A program made the translations under genes and the position numbers. The notes under the pieces were generated by a model. That model saw only the letters and a list, made by a program, of their open reading frames with translations. It searched no databases and was not told the DNA's origin. From Plumapathes pennacea (Eukaryota; Cnidaria; Anthozoa; Antipatharia; Myriopathidae): a stretch of 64,000 nucleotides of DNA. The stretch covers positions 10,054,183-10,118,182 of the forward strand of contig OZ038468.1 in assembly GCA_964036295.1 (NCBI GenBank). The letters are read 5' to 3'. This document shows, one piece after another, positions 53,130 through 64,000 of the stretch (position 1 is its first letter; every line of letters begins with the position of its first letter).

Positions 53130-53554
53130 TCCTATCCCACAATTCCATCCACGCCAAGGTATCTGCATCATCAAAATGGCCGCCTCTCGTGGCATGCAAA
53201 GCGTTCTCGAGATTTATCAACCGATGCTGTTGCCGATTGCTATATCGAGAGTGGAAAAGAAGTCCAGGAAAGAATCTCATAACAGATTCGACGATGATGG
53301 TAGCTCAATTCCTTCGGGTAAGGCGGCCAAACGACTTCTAGATGCCCGTTGTAGAGAGGCCACTGCGTCATGTAGGCTGGACATCTCTTGAGAACGCTTG
53401 CCCTTTGCGCTCGATGTGTGCGACGAGAGGCGGCTATCTTGGTGATGCTGATACAAACCTGGCGTGCATGGAATTGCGGGATATGGTTTGTGAAGTTTTA
53501 ATTGCTTCATGTGTACCTCGAGTCAAATAAACTTACTTACTTACTTACTTACTG
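53130..53554. repeat. inverted repeat pair with (CTTA)n tail
   Basis: 53130-53215 (CCACAATTCCATCCACGCCA, GGCCGCCTCTCGT) is mirrored at ~53395-53490 (ACGAGAGGCGGC, TGCATGGAATTGCGG). The right unit ends TCAAATAAA followed by CTTA repeated about six times (53531-53554), a tail typical of a retroposed SINE/LINE 3' end. Best read as two retroposon 3' ends head to head. Confidence 0.55.
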
Positions 53555-53649
53555 TGTACGCGAGTGTGCGGCATACTACAGTCTTCACCTTATTGCTCGA
53601 GCTTAGGATTGCACATCGTGTCTTTATCGTCATGTTATTAGTTTTTTTT

Positions 53650-54785
53650 CTGGGTTACGAATCAGCACACGGTGATTGGTTCACATTGCCACGTGATATG
53701 TGATGACGTAAGGTGATTTCGCGAACAACTTGAGATGTAGTCGATTGAATTGTACGTTAATGCTTGTGTATAAAGTTATCTGTATCCCATCCAAACTCAA
53801 CACCGTTTGGCTTTGTGAAACATGCACGGATAAAGAAGATTTGGCGGATCAATATTGATATCTGGGCATGGACCCTTATATAAAAATCAACATTCGAGTT
53901 ACATAGGGGTAGTTATGATACGTTTGTTGTTTTTTATATAAGAGCCCATGTCCAGATATTGATATTGATCCAATTTGGCTTGCGTTCTTAAGTTCACCGT
54001 CATAGCCACAAAAAAATGTTTGATTGATTCGATTATGTTGGCTACTGCTACAGGGTTGCAAATAACTTTGTCGCTGCTAATTATTTAGTCTCGACGAACT
54101 TTCTGTGGCAACACGAAATACTTCTGGGAAGATATCAGGCTGAAAACAGAACACCAAAGCCATGACGAACTTTAGCCGTAAACAATGATGATTTATGCTT
54201 TACACTGTAAATGACATCTGTTGCCTCCTACATACTGTAGCTGTTTTGTAAAGTTTTTTTCGCCAAAAGTATATCCGTTTTTGAGATGAAAATATTCATT
54301 TTCAGGGCTTAAGACTCGACTAATGCGTCTCTGTGAATATATTTACATGTGTTATGCTCCGCACGTTGTCAAAATGCTTCGGCTTATAGTACAGTACATG
54401 TTGAAATATTTCTTCCATTCGATCAAGTAGCCTTTGTTTTGCAGTGGTATTGTATACTAGAAATGAAAAATACACCGAAATAGTCTTGAACACTGAGTTT
54501 GTTAGTCACAAATGACTGAACACGCTCTGAACAATAATATTGTACATAAACAAGTCTGGTGTTACATTCCTCGCTTTCAATTTATATTTGTTACAGAGCG
54601 CAAATACTCGAAAGCCTTACAGAAGAAAAGCATTCAGTAAAAAAAATACATAAGTATTGAAGCAAAGGCTGGGTTATCGTGGCCTCTGATTAAAGTGTTC
54701 AAAGTCAAACTGTCAAAATTGACTGTGCATGAAAAGATAAGTCACGCATTACTCTTTTCTCGCTGGCTAACCTTTCCACCCCTAA
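53650..54785 (-). repeat. dispersed repeat W, copy 2, distal part
   Basis: Minus-strand match to 40247-40960 and 41405-41805. It contains a small MITE (53846-53971). The sequence is contiguous across the point where copy 1 carries its 2.15-kb insertion. Confidence 0.7.
53846..53971. mobile_element. small foldback MITE with ATTTGGC duplication
   Basis: GGATCAATATTGATATCTGG ... TTATATAAAAA mirrored by TTTTTTATATAA ... CCAGATATTGATATTGATCC, flanked by ATTTGGC on both sides (53839-53845, 53973-53979). The related sequences at 40840 and 41635 have a single uninterrupted site. A 7-8-bp duplication suggests hAT type. Confidence 0.75.
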
Positions 54786-54811
54786 GCTCAAAATGCAGAG
54801 TCGCTCAACCT

Positions 54812-57800
54812 TTAAGAGCGAATTTTCCTAAACACCGGGTGAAATGAGAAAAATGTGGCACATGAGTCAAAAATCGGGGTTCTTCATATTTTGTCCAGAG
54901 ATAGCCTGTGGTGTGCCAAGTACTCTCGTATACTTATTTTGTTAAAAATTTTTTGGAGTTTCAAGAAAAAAATTAAAAACCGGTACGCCTCAAAATGACT
55001 AAAATGAAAGGGATTAGGAGGACCACAAAAGCCTTCGCGCGCGACCGCGCAATGAAACTCTACACATAAATGTCTTCATCTCTTCATCTATTAATTAAGA
55101 AGACATCTACGAGCAATTTGAGCCTATAAATAGAATTATCGGTCAAATATTGAATATCTGGTGTCGCGGCAAAGACAGCCCAAATTTCAATGCTCGCAAT
55201 TCTCAGTTTAGAGCACTTTTTCAAAAAATCATTTCTATGTCCGGTATAACTCAGATTTGCACACAAATTCGGTTGTAATATCTAGAAGTGTTGTTCTTAT
55301 TTAGAATATAAAAATTAGTTTGGTACTTTTCATTGCTCGAAAGAACTAACGCGGCTAATTTTGCCAAAATCACAACATCGACTTATAAACAACGCGCAAC
55401 GATCAATTCACACTTTCCAATAAACTCGAACAAAAACTTCGCCCTCTACCTCAAACTTGGCACAAAACTCTGTAGGAGACCTTATAATAAGTTTAACTTT
55501 CAATATCACCGGTTAACGATTGATTTATGTGTTTTTTTCCTATCAAAATGCCTCTTCAACTCAGTGGTCGACAAGCGCTAACTGATCGCTTCACTTTCTT
55601 TGCCAATTTACGCCTCATTTCGCTTTATTCTGCTACAATATAGCACAAATATGTTTCCAAGGATGTCCCTGTCGCTTTAAGAGCTCTTTCTTGTAAAAAA
55701 TAAAAGATTCATGCAGTCAAAACATACGCGCCGACGTCGCCGTGGTTCGTTATTGGTGTCACGCAATCTTAAAACTCAGCGAGATATGTTTATTATATTT
55801 AGTTATATTGATATCCCTTGTTTGACCCAAAAATATATAAACTTTGTTTGGCCATTATCGCTAACGGGAATGAAAATGCGACATAAAACTTTATTATTTG
55901 GGTATGAAAGTGGCCAAATAATGAAAACAACAGGAACCATAAACTAGAATGGTTATGGCCTGAGTAATCAAAAACAGCACGAAGGCAAAATTAACTCTTC
56001 TGACTTGACATTGTACCGTACAAATCATTAGGAGCTGCAAGACAACTTTATAGAAAATATTCCCAAAATGTCCCCCCCCCCCCTCCCCCCATACCAAGAA
56101 ACGGATTATTATATATTTTGGTCTCCCCCTCCACCACCTCCCCCCCCCCCCCTCCCCCTCCCCCCCTCTCTCTCTCTCTCTCTCGCAATTTCAATTTTCT
56201 CCAATACATTATTTGTACTTTACACTACCTTTGAGACTCCACTCCGTCCCAACACAACCCACCGTACCATACAATTGTGTCATAAACTGGCTTGGGGAGA
56301 AAAGTGCCCTTCCATTAAATCAAAAATCAAAAATCAAAAATCAAAAATCAAAAATTCCAAAAGCGGCAACTTTTAAGTTAAAAGCCCTGTATATATGAAA
56401 AAAGGTTGGCCCGGGGACCCTAGCCTGGGCGCGCCAACTATTCACACATTTTTTTATTATAAATCGAAGCGAGCGTGTACAAAGTGATATAAAGTTACAG
56501 TTGTCTACTTGAAATAGTTTTAGTATGTACCGTAAGCACACCCATGCACTGCAGGTAATCTTAAAGTTATATTTTCCGTTGTTCTTTCTTTTTTAATTGT
56601 ACCAAAGAGAAGATATGAAGCCAGATTTAGAAACGAATTTCCTATCAGAGCAGATAACAAATTATAAAAAAAGACTTGACGCACGTGCCCGAACCAGCCG
56701 CAACAAATATACCAGTGCGGCGAAGGATTGCCCTAGAGAGCGCTTTGTTGATCCCGCGATCAGCCTTGCGCGATTTCCCCTTCTCACCATGTCTGCATAG
56801 GCCCGCTGGAACTCAGCAACGCTGCGATCTTTTGCGCCAACCAATTTGCAAAGAATAGCGGTGTGAAGCGCAAATCGTCAATTTTGATATATCAGACGGC
56901 GGAGTAAATATCGACGCCCGTGTTAATATCAATTCAACTTCGGTCTCAACATCGCTTATCTCATCGCCTTTTTGTGCCCCGAAATATCCTTATTACAGGA
57001 ACAAAGAACTTATCTCCATTACAGACTCGCCTCCGCTTCTCAATTTGCCAAATCTGCTTTGAAAAACTAAAACCTTTATGTCACCGTTGCTATCTTTTCC
57101 TAACACCTAACGGCAGCTGCTTCTACAACCAATATAGGTATTCATTTTGGTGTGTTGGGAAAAAGTAAAACGGAAGTTGCCCCGCCTGACCCGCCTTTAC
57201 GAGTCCTTTCATTTTCTTTTTTTCCCCTCGGCACTGAGTAACAAGACAAGACGGCCACTGAATAGAAAGAAAAATACGGAAAATAAACTAAAATGTGAAT
57301 CTCTGTTAGTGATGTAAATTTGAGAAGAGGTCTTATTAATGCCGAAAAAAAAAAAACAAAAAAAAAAAAACAACAACAACAACATGAGGGTGTCTAAATG
57401 GGTGAATAAATGCAATATTTGTATAAGTCAGGCGCTTCACGAACAGATAAAACTCTCGAGAAACAGTCAAATAAATAAAGATTTCTTGCCAGTTAGGCCA
57501 GTAATAAAATGTACATATCACTTCCTTGTCAGTTTCTCATTAGATCTGTGTGCAGTTCATTAAGCCGGATCCGGTAAAATAACTCGTTTTGGTAAATAAA
57601 GTCAGCTCAGTTTAAAATCCTGGAGCCACTAAGCTACTGATCTTATCATATTTTATTTGTGTATAAAAAAATTAAAAAATATTTCTTGGCCAGATATGTA
57701 TTCATGTATCATTTCAAGTATACAAATTCTACTGTTGTTGTTTTCATTATTTGGCCACTTTGATACTCAATAAAATTTCATGTCGCATTTTCATTCCCGG

Positions 57801-58836
57801 TAGCGATAATGACAAAACAAAGTTAATATATTTTTGGGTCAAACAAGGGATATCAATGTAACTATAAAATATAATAAACATATCTCGCTAAGTTATAAGA
57901 TTGCGTGACACCAATAACGAACGCACGGCGACGTCGGCGCGTATGTTTTGACTGCATGAATCTTTCATTTTTTACAAGAAAGAGCTCTTAAAGCGACAGG
58001 GACATCCTTGGAAACATATTTGTGCTATATTGTAGCATAATAATGCGAAATGAGGCGTAAATTGGCAAAGAAAGTGAAGCGATCAGTTAGCGCTTGTCGA
58101 CCACTGAGTTGAAGAGGCATTTTGATAGGAAAAAACACATAAATCAATCGTTAACCGGTGATATTGAAAGAAAACTTATTATAAGGTCTCCTACAGAGTT
58201 TTGTGCCAAGTTTGAGGTAGTAGGCGAAGATTTATGTGAGTTTATTCGAAAGTGTGAATTGATCGTTGCGCGTTGTTTACAAGTCGATGTTGTGATTTTG
58301 GCAAAATTAGCCGCGTTAGTTCTTTCAAGCAATGAAAAGTACCAAACTAATTTTTATATTCTTGATAAAAACAACACTTCTAGATATTACAACCGAATTT
58401 TTGTGCAAATCTGAGTAATACCGGACATAGAAATGATTTTTTGAAAAAGTGCTCTGAACTGAGAATTGCGAGCATTGAATTTTGGGCTGTCTTTGCCCCG
58501 ACACCAGATATTCAATATTTAACCTATAATTCTATTTATAGGCTCAAATTGCTCGTGGATGTCTTCTTAATCAATAGATGAAGACATTTATGTGTAGAGT
58601 TTCGTTGCGCGGTCGCGTGCAAAGGTTTTTGTGGTCCTCCAAATCCTTTCATTTTAGCCATTTCGAGGGGTATGGCAATTTTTCAAAAATTTCATGAAAT
58701 GAAAAAGTTTCCAGACAAACTAAATATACCAGAGTAATTGGCAAACCATAGGTTATCTATTGACAAAATAAAAAGAACCCCGAATTTTGACTGATGTGCC
58801 ACTCCTCACCCGGTCAGAAAAAAAAGTCGCTCTTAA
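54812..58836. mobile_element. 4.0-kb TTAA element with ~1.1-kb inverted arms
   Basis: TTAA at 54812-54815 and 58833-58836. Arms 54816-55933 and 57731-58832 are inverted copies of each other, about 85-90% identical by eye, from GAGCGA at the tips to TTTTCATTATTTGGCCA at the inner ends. The interior (~1.8 kb) has C-rich, CT-rich and AAATC microsatellites and no recognisable transposase. The right arm has a 106-codon frame (58094-58414, e.g. KFEVVGEDLCEFIRKCE) that is broken in the left arm. W copy 1 (37990-38065) has the same flanks joined without the insert, confirming a TTAA-targeted insertion. Probably a non-autonomous piggyBac-type or long-TIR foldback element. Confidence 0.8.
56074..56356. 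repeat. low-complexity cluster inside the long-TIR element
   Basis: C-runs at 56074-56090 and 56127-56166, then (CT)n at 56167-56184, then (AAATC)n at about 56318-56356. An A-rich run with (CAA)n is at 57344-57382. Proline-rich frames here are artefacts. Confidence 0.85.
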
Positions 58837-59060
58837 GAAGCAAGTGTATGAGTGTTGTAATGACAATTTATAGTAATAGGTTTCATTTGAGTAAGGTGTC
58901 AAAAGTAAAGTTCTCTATACTGTGTGATATTTTTCTGGTGAGAAACTGAAAGTCTCTTTTGCGAGTTTTGCTCTTGTCCCTACTTCTTTCCATTTTAGTT
59001 TCATCTGGTCTCGACCCCACCCAACAAGCTCACTGGCATTCCAGTCTTGTTTAGAAAATA
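58837..59060 (-). repeat. dispersed repeat W, copy 2, proximal part
   Basis: Minus-strand match to 37815-38060, starting exactly at the outer edge of the TTAA element. Confidence 0.7.
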
Positions 59061-59070
59061 TTACATTTTA

Positions 59071-59110
59071 CTAGAAATACGATATTCGCAGAGGCCCCAT
59101 GCCCTAGTTG
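59071..59110 (-). mobile_element. Helitron-like 3' end fragment
   Basis: CTAGAAATACGATATTCGCA and GAGGCCCC reproduce the reverse-complemented 3' terminus of the family, with A before CTAG. Only ~40 bp are recognisable. Confidence 0.5.
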
Positions 59111-61296
59111 ATTATGTATGACAGTGTTGGGTAGAGCTCTCATGTATGCTTACACCACACAGCTCAACATCATGTATTAAATGTAAATGAAGCAGGTGAC
59201 ATTATATTAGCATTTACATGATATTGGGATGTGGTTACATACATGAGAGGAGAGCTTCCTACCCATTGCTCTTTGAAGAGTGCAGCAATTATATTATAAA
59301 TGTAGGGTGGTCTTCCAAGAAGAAAGTTCTCATCATGATAACATTCTCTTTCACACAAAATCATGCCATGTCCATTTCACAGTAATTTATTTTGTCCCAT
59401 AATATTAAGAAATTATACAGGTCAAGTCATTTTTTACACTACATTCATAGGTGAAATGTATACCTACTTCTCAAGTGGGTTACATTATACTGTACTTCTC
59501 AGAAGTTCTCAATTGTTGCATGTGTTGCCTGGTACATGTACAAAAGCACAAAATCCCATGCCAGGAAAATATAACCCTGACCCCATACTCCCCAGAATAT
59601 TGGGAGATAAGAAGTTCTGTAATGTATTATCAAATATACAATAATTCTACAGAATATTAGACAAAAGAGAGTCAGGTAAGTACATTCTCTATCAGTGTAA
59701 GATGCTGTGAGACACAAGATGAGCATGATCAGTTTATTACCATATTGACATTCTTCCCTTAAAATGTCTCATTTCCCATGTCATATGGGTAAACTAACTC
59801 TTCTTAACCACAGAAAGGTACTTTTTCCAGTTAGGCTCAGTGAACTTCATGTTTGTCTTGATATTTTGGGACCTGTGGAAAATAAAACAAAGCACTGAAG
59901 TCTATAATATTAAGAATGTTATCAAGTGTGTTCTGTGGTTGGAAATGGGGGGAGGGGAGGGTTGGTGTTGGTGGTAATACAGCTGGAATAGTATCTCACT
60001 AGCAATTATTGTGGAGATGTATAGGATTATCTTACTCAAATGAAAACTTATTAAACTTTCAATTCTTGTAACACCACTCAAACACTTTTTTAACTGTCAG
60101 TGGTATATGTAACAATTTCTTTTTGCTTAATGATGTACAGTTAGTATCCTGGCTTGCAAATTGATTATTGACCTCGAGTCTCTGAAGGCATCCTGGACTC
60201 GATTTCTACATACTGTATTTTACAGTCTCTGTCAGTGCTTTTAATTTCAACTTGTTTAGAGGGCAACTTTTTCTGCCCACACCAACTGCTAGTGCATCAA
60301 TCTTTTCTGAACATTGTGTATACCAGCTAAACAGCTAATTCAAAACAGCAAAAGGAACTGCAGCAATAAAATACATTATTTTCCTAATGCCAAATTTAGT
60401 GAGGCTAATTTTGTACTCTGTAAATAAATGACTATGAAATAATACACACATGTACTGGTATCATTAAATATTTAAAAATGATGTATTGTATTGTGCAAAA
60501 ACACTCCACTACATATACAGTATGCCAGAGCAGCAAATATAAATAACTTAAACATGGAAACCATGATAATGAAAACCACGAAATTCAGTTCACTATCTCT
60601 ATTAAGGGGTAAAATAAATCACAACATACACAATAATTTAGAGCTGTATTCAGTAACAAAGAAAAACTATGCATTTGAAATGAAATTCATAAAGTCTTCC
60701 AAAACAAATAATGTAAAACAAAGTATGTGTAGCTACTTTTAATTGATAGGAAATCACAAAAATTCTCAAAGACAAAAAAGATGTAAAACAAAGTATGGCA
60801 GCTGCTTTTTAATTGATAGAAAACCACAAGATTACACACTCAGGAAAGTGTGATCCAGTTAGAAAAGACAACAGTTGTCTAATGGTGTCACGAGTGCACT
60901 GTACCATACATTTTCTGTGTGTTCAACTTTTTGGAGGATGTGATAACATTTGGAAGTTCAGTAAAATTCGTGAAGTGAATACTGCATGTAAAATTACATG
61001 TATGTAAAAGAAAGATTGACAGCAAACACAATCAATTCAACACGGAAAAAAAACATGAATTTAGTCAAGAAAGCTATAATGTAGTACCATACGTATAGGT
61101 GGTTTGCACTCACGTGGTTTTCACGGGTCACGCGACCGCAGCACCCTCCAAAATAACAGATTGTACCTTTCTGACTCCAGAACTGAAAAGAGCACACCTG
61201 AATTAGTCCAGATGCCAATTTTGGATTGTCCAGGCTTAATTTTGGCGAAGCAGCGGCAATTTGTTTTTTGGAGATTTGATAAGAGTTTGTATGCGG
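59111..61296. other. intergenic, nothing firm
   Basis: A diverged W-like patch near 60030-60090 and a local duplication AAAACAAAGTATG at ~60715 / ~60784 with ATTGATAG after each. No coding region supported in 2.2 kb. Confidence 0.35.
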
Positions 61297-61335
61297 CGCC
61301 ATGTTGGTGGACCAAGGTTGTACACCAACATGGCG
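61297..61335. repeat. short hairpin with CACCAACATGGCGGC
   Basis: GCGCCATGTTGGTG and CACCAACATGGCGGC form a 14-bp stem. The right half has an ATGGCGGC start-like context, but no convincing exon follows. Confidence 0.55.
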
Positions 61336-61715
61336 GCCAATAACTCGGAACACGAAATGAAGCTGATGTACGACTCAGTTTGATTCTATGTTACTTCACA
61401 TCCTTCGCAGTGCCAATTTTAAAATGTTTCGTGAAGGAAAACTTTATAATTCAGACACAAGCAACGATTTTAGTCGGCCACGAGCGTGTCACACGGTTTT
61501 GTTGTCACGGTATTCAAACGTCCATAGCTCCCGATAGATATTTTGTGTCGACCCAGAATTTTGCAGTAAGTATTAAGGCATAACAGTCTTGAACATATTA
61601 GTGTATCGGACTTGTAGGGTGCGTTACTTCTGTGATGGCCTTCTTATGACGTCACATGCAAACCAAGAATTTTTGTCTTTCGAGCAAGGTACAGCACTTT
61701 TTCTTCGTGTTCAAT

Positions 61716-61968
61716 CACAGGCGGCCCAATCGTGTGGGTCATTATAAGGGTTTAGTATGGAGAATATCACTCGATCGCTAAACTGTGATTTTAACAGGAA
61801 CAATAAAGCTTTGTTACACTGACCTCTTTTATTCATATGTGTAATTTATTGCTTCTTGTGGTGTTATTTTGGCGCTAGAGCGTCTCTAGACGGAATTTCG
61901 TAGTTTTCTTAGCCTCCATTTTTATTACTAAATCCCTTATAATGACCCACACGATTGGGCCGCCTGTG
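61716..61968. mobile_element. MITE with GTTCAAT duplication
   Basis: Arms CACAGGCGGCCCAATCGTGT and GGGTCATTATAAGGG, mirrored at the right end, flanked by GTTCAAT at 61709-61715 and 61969-61975. 253 bp, no ORF. A 7-8-bp duplication suggests hAT type. Confidence 0.8.
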
Positions 61969-62194
61969 GTTCAATAGACTGGATTAGGTTTTAAACAAAG
62001 AAGGAAATTATTTTTACAAATTCGATATTATATTTAGCAAGTGAATCAGGTGTGAAAATTGAAAATGGTCGGCAGTTCCTCACATGAAAAACAAACATAA
62101 TGAAACAACAACAAAGCAAAGAAAACTACTGTATTTCCGAAACGGCTGATAAGCATTATTGCCCAGGTACAAAGGAAGAAAAGGAAGTGTTTTA

Positions 62195-62440
62195 TTTCTT
62201 ACCTGCTCCTTGTTTCCTGATGATAAGAATCGGCAAGTCACTCACATTGGCGGGGAGACTACTGAGAAATCGGAAATCCCTGCACGTCCTGTGGCAAGTT
62301 GAGGACACCTTTGTACCCACTCTGGCCGCCATGTTTCCGGTAAACGCACATAATGGGGAAAGCCCTGACGATAAGCATTTCCTCCACTTCGCTGAGGCCC
62401 TGTAGTTCTGTCGGCACTGCACCAGGGTCCATGTCGTTGT
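62195..62440 (-). pseudogene. Helitron DUF6570 domain fragment
   Basis: The minus strand reads [20 protein letters not shown] and [18 protein letters not shown] sequence (as [15 protein letters not shown]), then LPQDVQGF. One base over it continues LPANVSDLPILIIRKQGAG. This is the DUF6570 domain that precedes the Helitron Rep/helicase in animal Helitron proteins. A frameshift lies near 62280, and the frame ends at a CAG|GTAAGA at ~62205 that may be chance. No Rep or helicase follows, so this is a lone fragment. It is not adjacent to any of the TC...CTAG copies. Confidence 0.75.
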
Positions 62441-62446
62441 CACCAC

Positions 62447-62934
62447 AAGCGGCCCAAGCTGATTGACTGTGTGACGTCACGGTTGGGTTTTATAAGAAAA
62501 TGTATGGGAGATTTTAGTCGATCGATAACTCAAAAAATTATGCGAGAATAGAGCTTAGACTTGCTAACCTTGTTGTGGTGGTGATTTTCTTGCTGCTGTA
62601 GCGATTTCAACGTGTTTCGCTGAATTTTTCCTCTCTAACAGAAAGAATTTCAAGGCTGGCAACTCGGTCGATCTGGAATCCAGAATGGCTCCAGAAAAGT
62701 CTCTCAAATGCGGCCTTTCAACCTCCATATGGCCACAAAACCCAGACATATATCGAGTTGAATCCTTTTCCCATAAGACTGTCGCAAAAACATTTCGAAA
62801 ACGCCAGTTAAGTCCGAAGAAATTGCCGAAATCGGCCGTCAAAATGATTGCTGACAAGCCGTGTGACCCACTCTTGGTCCACGGAAATGGCGTTTGAATT
62901 ATTTCATGCCGAGCTCTGATTCGCTGCCTCTTTC
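62447..62934. other. intergenic, nothing firm
   Basis: A 169-codon minus-strand frame crosses 62564-63073 and partly overlaps the hairpin arm. No domain recognised and composition is unconvincing. Confidence 0.35.
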
Positions 62935-63230
62935 GCATGCCAATCAATTTACCGCGACACCGGGGAGGGGCAAGGCTACATTTGTAGCCGGATTTCAAAC
63001 GAACTATAAATATTAGGCTTTGAAAACATCTAGGAAACATCTCTGAAACATTTAAAAACGTCAACAAAAACATTTCTCGGCTGGGTGAAGAGCCGGCATC
63101 GCTCCTAATGGCCGGCGCGAGACAATGGTTGTGACAATAATCTTCCCCTGGAGCTCGGTGTTCGTTTGAAAATCCGACTACAAATGTAGCCTTGCCCCTC
63201 CCCGGTGTCGCGGTAAATTGATTGGCATGC
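62935..63230. mobile_element. long hairpin, ~70-bp arms
   Basis: GCATGCCAATCAATTTACCG, CACCGGGGAGGGGCAAGG and ACATTTGTAGCCGGATTTC (62935-63003) are mirrored almost perfectly at 63160-63230. The 156-bp spacer has no ORF. Foldback MITE; target duplication not found. Confidence 0.8.
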
Positions 63231-63484
63231 TTCTCTTCTTTGACAGCGACAGTATTGTCTTGTCTCGACTGCTGTTGTTTTTCGTTGGCCAGCTATGGGG
63301 CGCCAACTGTAAATTTATTATTTAGCAAGAATTGTGTCATTTTTTCCCTTATTTATAAAGAATCGTGAATTCGTACACTTTTATTTACAAATGAAAGAAA
63401 ATTACTAGCTGCATGATATGTAAATAATTGTGCAACGGATGTCCTGCCAGAGCATTTATTTATAAATAATGAAACTCAAAGTTG

Positions 63485-63725
63485 TGAGTGTAATTTCATG
63501 ATTTACATATCATGAGTAATCCCCTGCCGAGGGAAATCTATGATTTATATATAATGACTTTCGACGCGCCGAATGAAATCTATGATTTATAAATAATGAC
63601 TTTCGACATGCGAGTGTAAAGTCATGATTTATATATAATGACTTTCGACACGCCGAGTGTAAAGTCATGATTTATATATAATGACTTTTGACACGCTGAG
63701 TAAAATTTATGATTTACATATCATG
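63485..63725. repeat. ~43-47-bp minisatellite
   Basis: Five to six units with core ATGATTTATATATAATGACT then TTCGACACGCCGAGTGTAAA. Units at about 63500, 63543, 63588, 63630, 63674 and 63718 (partial). Each ATGATTTAYATATCATGA-type segment is itself near-palindromic. Confidence 0.75.
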
Positions 63726-64000
63726 ACATGACAGCGCAAGTCGCCAAGTGTAAATTTATTTTTGCAAAAGCGCGCCAAAAGATAATTTATGCTTTCACGC
63801 GGTAATTTTCCGTGCAAAAGGCGGGAAGACCTAGCTACTTAGCCTAGACTCGATCAATATGGCATACCATCGGTATCAGCATGTCAACCCTGTTTACATT
63901 CCTGTGTACTTGTTGACTTGTACTCGGAGCGGTTGCTGCCTGTGCAGGCACACTACTAGATGTCTAGAAGAACAACACACAGTTCAGAGCGTTAGTAGAA
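63726..64000. other. intergenic to window end
   Basis: No feature recognised in the last 275 bp. Confidence 0.35.

Noticed and set aside
57209..57521. Minus-strand frames rich in Phe and Val
   Set aside because: Created by the A-rich and (CAA)n tract in the interior of the long-TIR element.
62564..63073. 169-codon minus-strand frame
   Set aside because: Runs into the arm of a foldback repeat and shows no recognisable domain or splice context.
1..64000. tRNA, rRNA and snRNA genes
   Set aside because: Looked for by eye (A/B-box pairs, conserved rRNA blocks) and none was convincing; a covariance-model scan would settle this.

Overview
The window looks like repeat-rich intergenic DNA from an anthozoan cnidarian, most likely a stony coral or sea anemone. 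This is inferred from the kinds of mobile element present (a PolB element of a type I associate with cnidarians, a Penelope-like GIY-YIG endonuclease, Helitron protein pieces) and from AT-rich, intron-bearing, gene-poor sequence. I cannot name the species. No rRNA, tRNA or CRISPR array was recognised.

Layout. 1-13.5 kb: host intergenic DNA with Helitron 3' ends, foldback MITEs, a 245-bp tandem duplication, two TTAA-flanked MITEs, and one probable first exon (9655-9861, minus). 13.7-27.6 kb: a decayed, rearranged virus-like element that encodes a protein-primed-type family B DNA polymerase (PolB). The N-terminal half of the polymerase is now on the minus strand, back-to-back with the C-terminal half on the plus strand. 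The C-terminal half is split by a 1.24-kb Helitron. A run of closely packed plus-strand genes follows (19.4-24.8 kb); most carry hydrophobic segments, and one has PSAP/PPxY late-domain-like motifs at its C-terminus in an alternative frame. The far end (27.0-27.6 kb) has an intact inward-facing Zn-motif ORF. It shares its first ~50 codons with the polymerase because both start inside the same ~170-bp terminal repeat. A Penelope-like fragment and MITEs sit between. No integrase, packaging ATPase, protease or major capsid gene could be recognised. 29.6-36.8 kb: palindromes, an imperfect tandem array, and two Helitron copies head to head that keep remnants of the Helitron N-terminal 23-residue repeat.

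37.8-47 kb: copy 1 of a multi-kilobase dispersed repeat (called W here) carrying a 2.15-kb insertion with subterminal repeats, then further MITEs, including a TTAA MITE nested in a TAA-flanked MITE. 48-53.1 kb: the only stretch with convincing host coding signal, a divergent gene pair around an RFX X-box-like site at 52.96 kb, plus an unassigned 160-codon ORF. 53.6-59.1 kb: an inverted second copy of W, interrupted by a small MITE and by a 4.0-kb TTAA-flanked element with ~1.1-kb inverted arms; comparison with copy 1 shows the empty sites. 59-64 kb: intergenic DNA, a MITE with a 7-bp target duplication, a Helitron DUF6570 fragment, a long hairpin and a ~43-bp minisatellite.

All family assignments come from reading the translations and repeat ends by eye. 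No database search was run.
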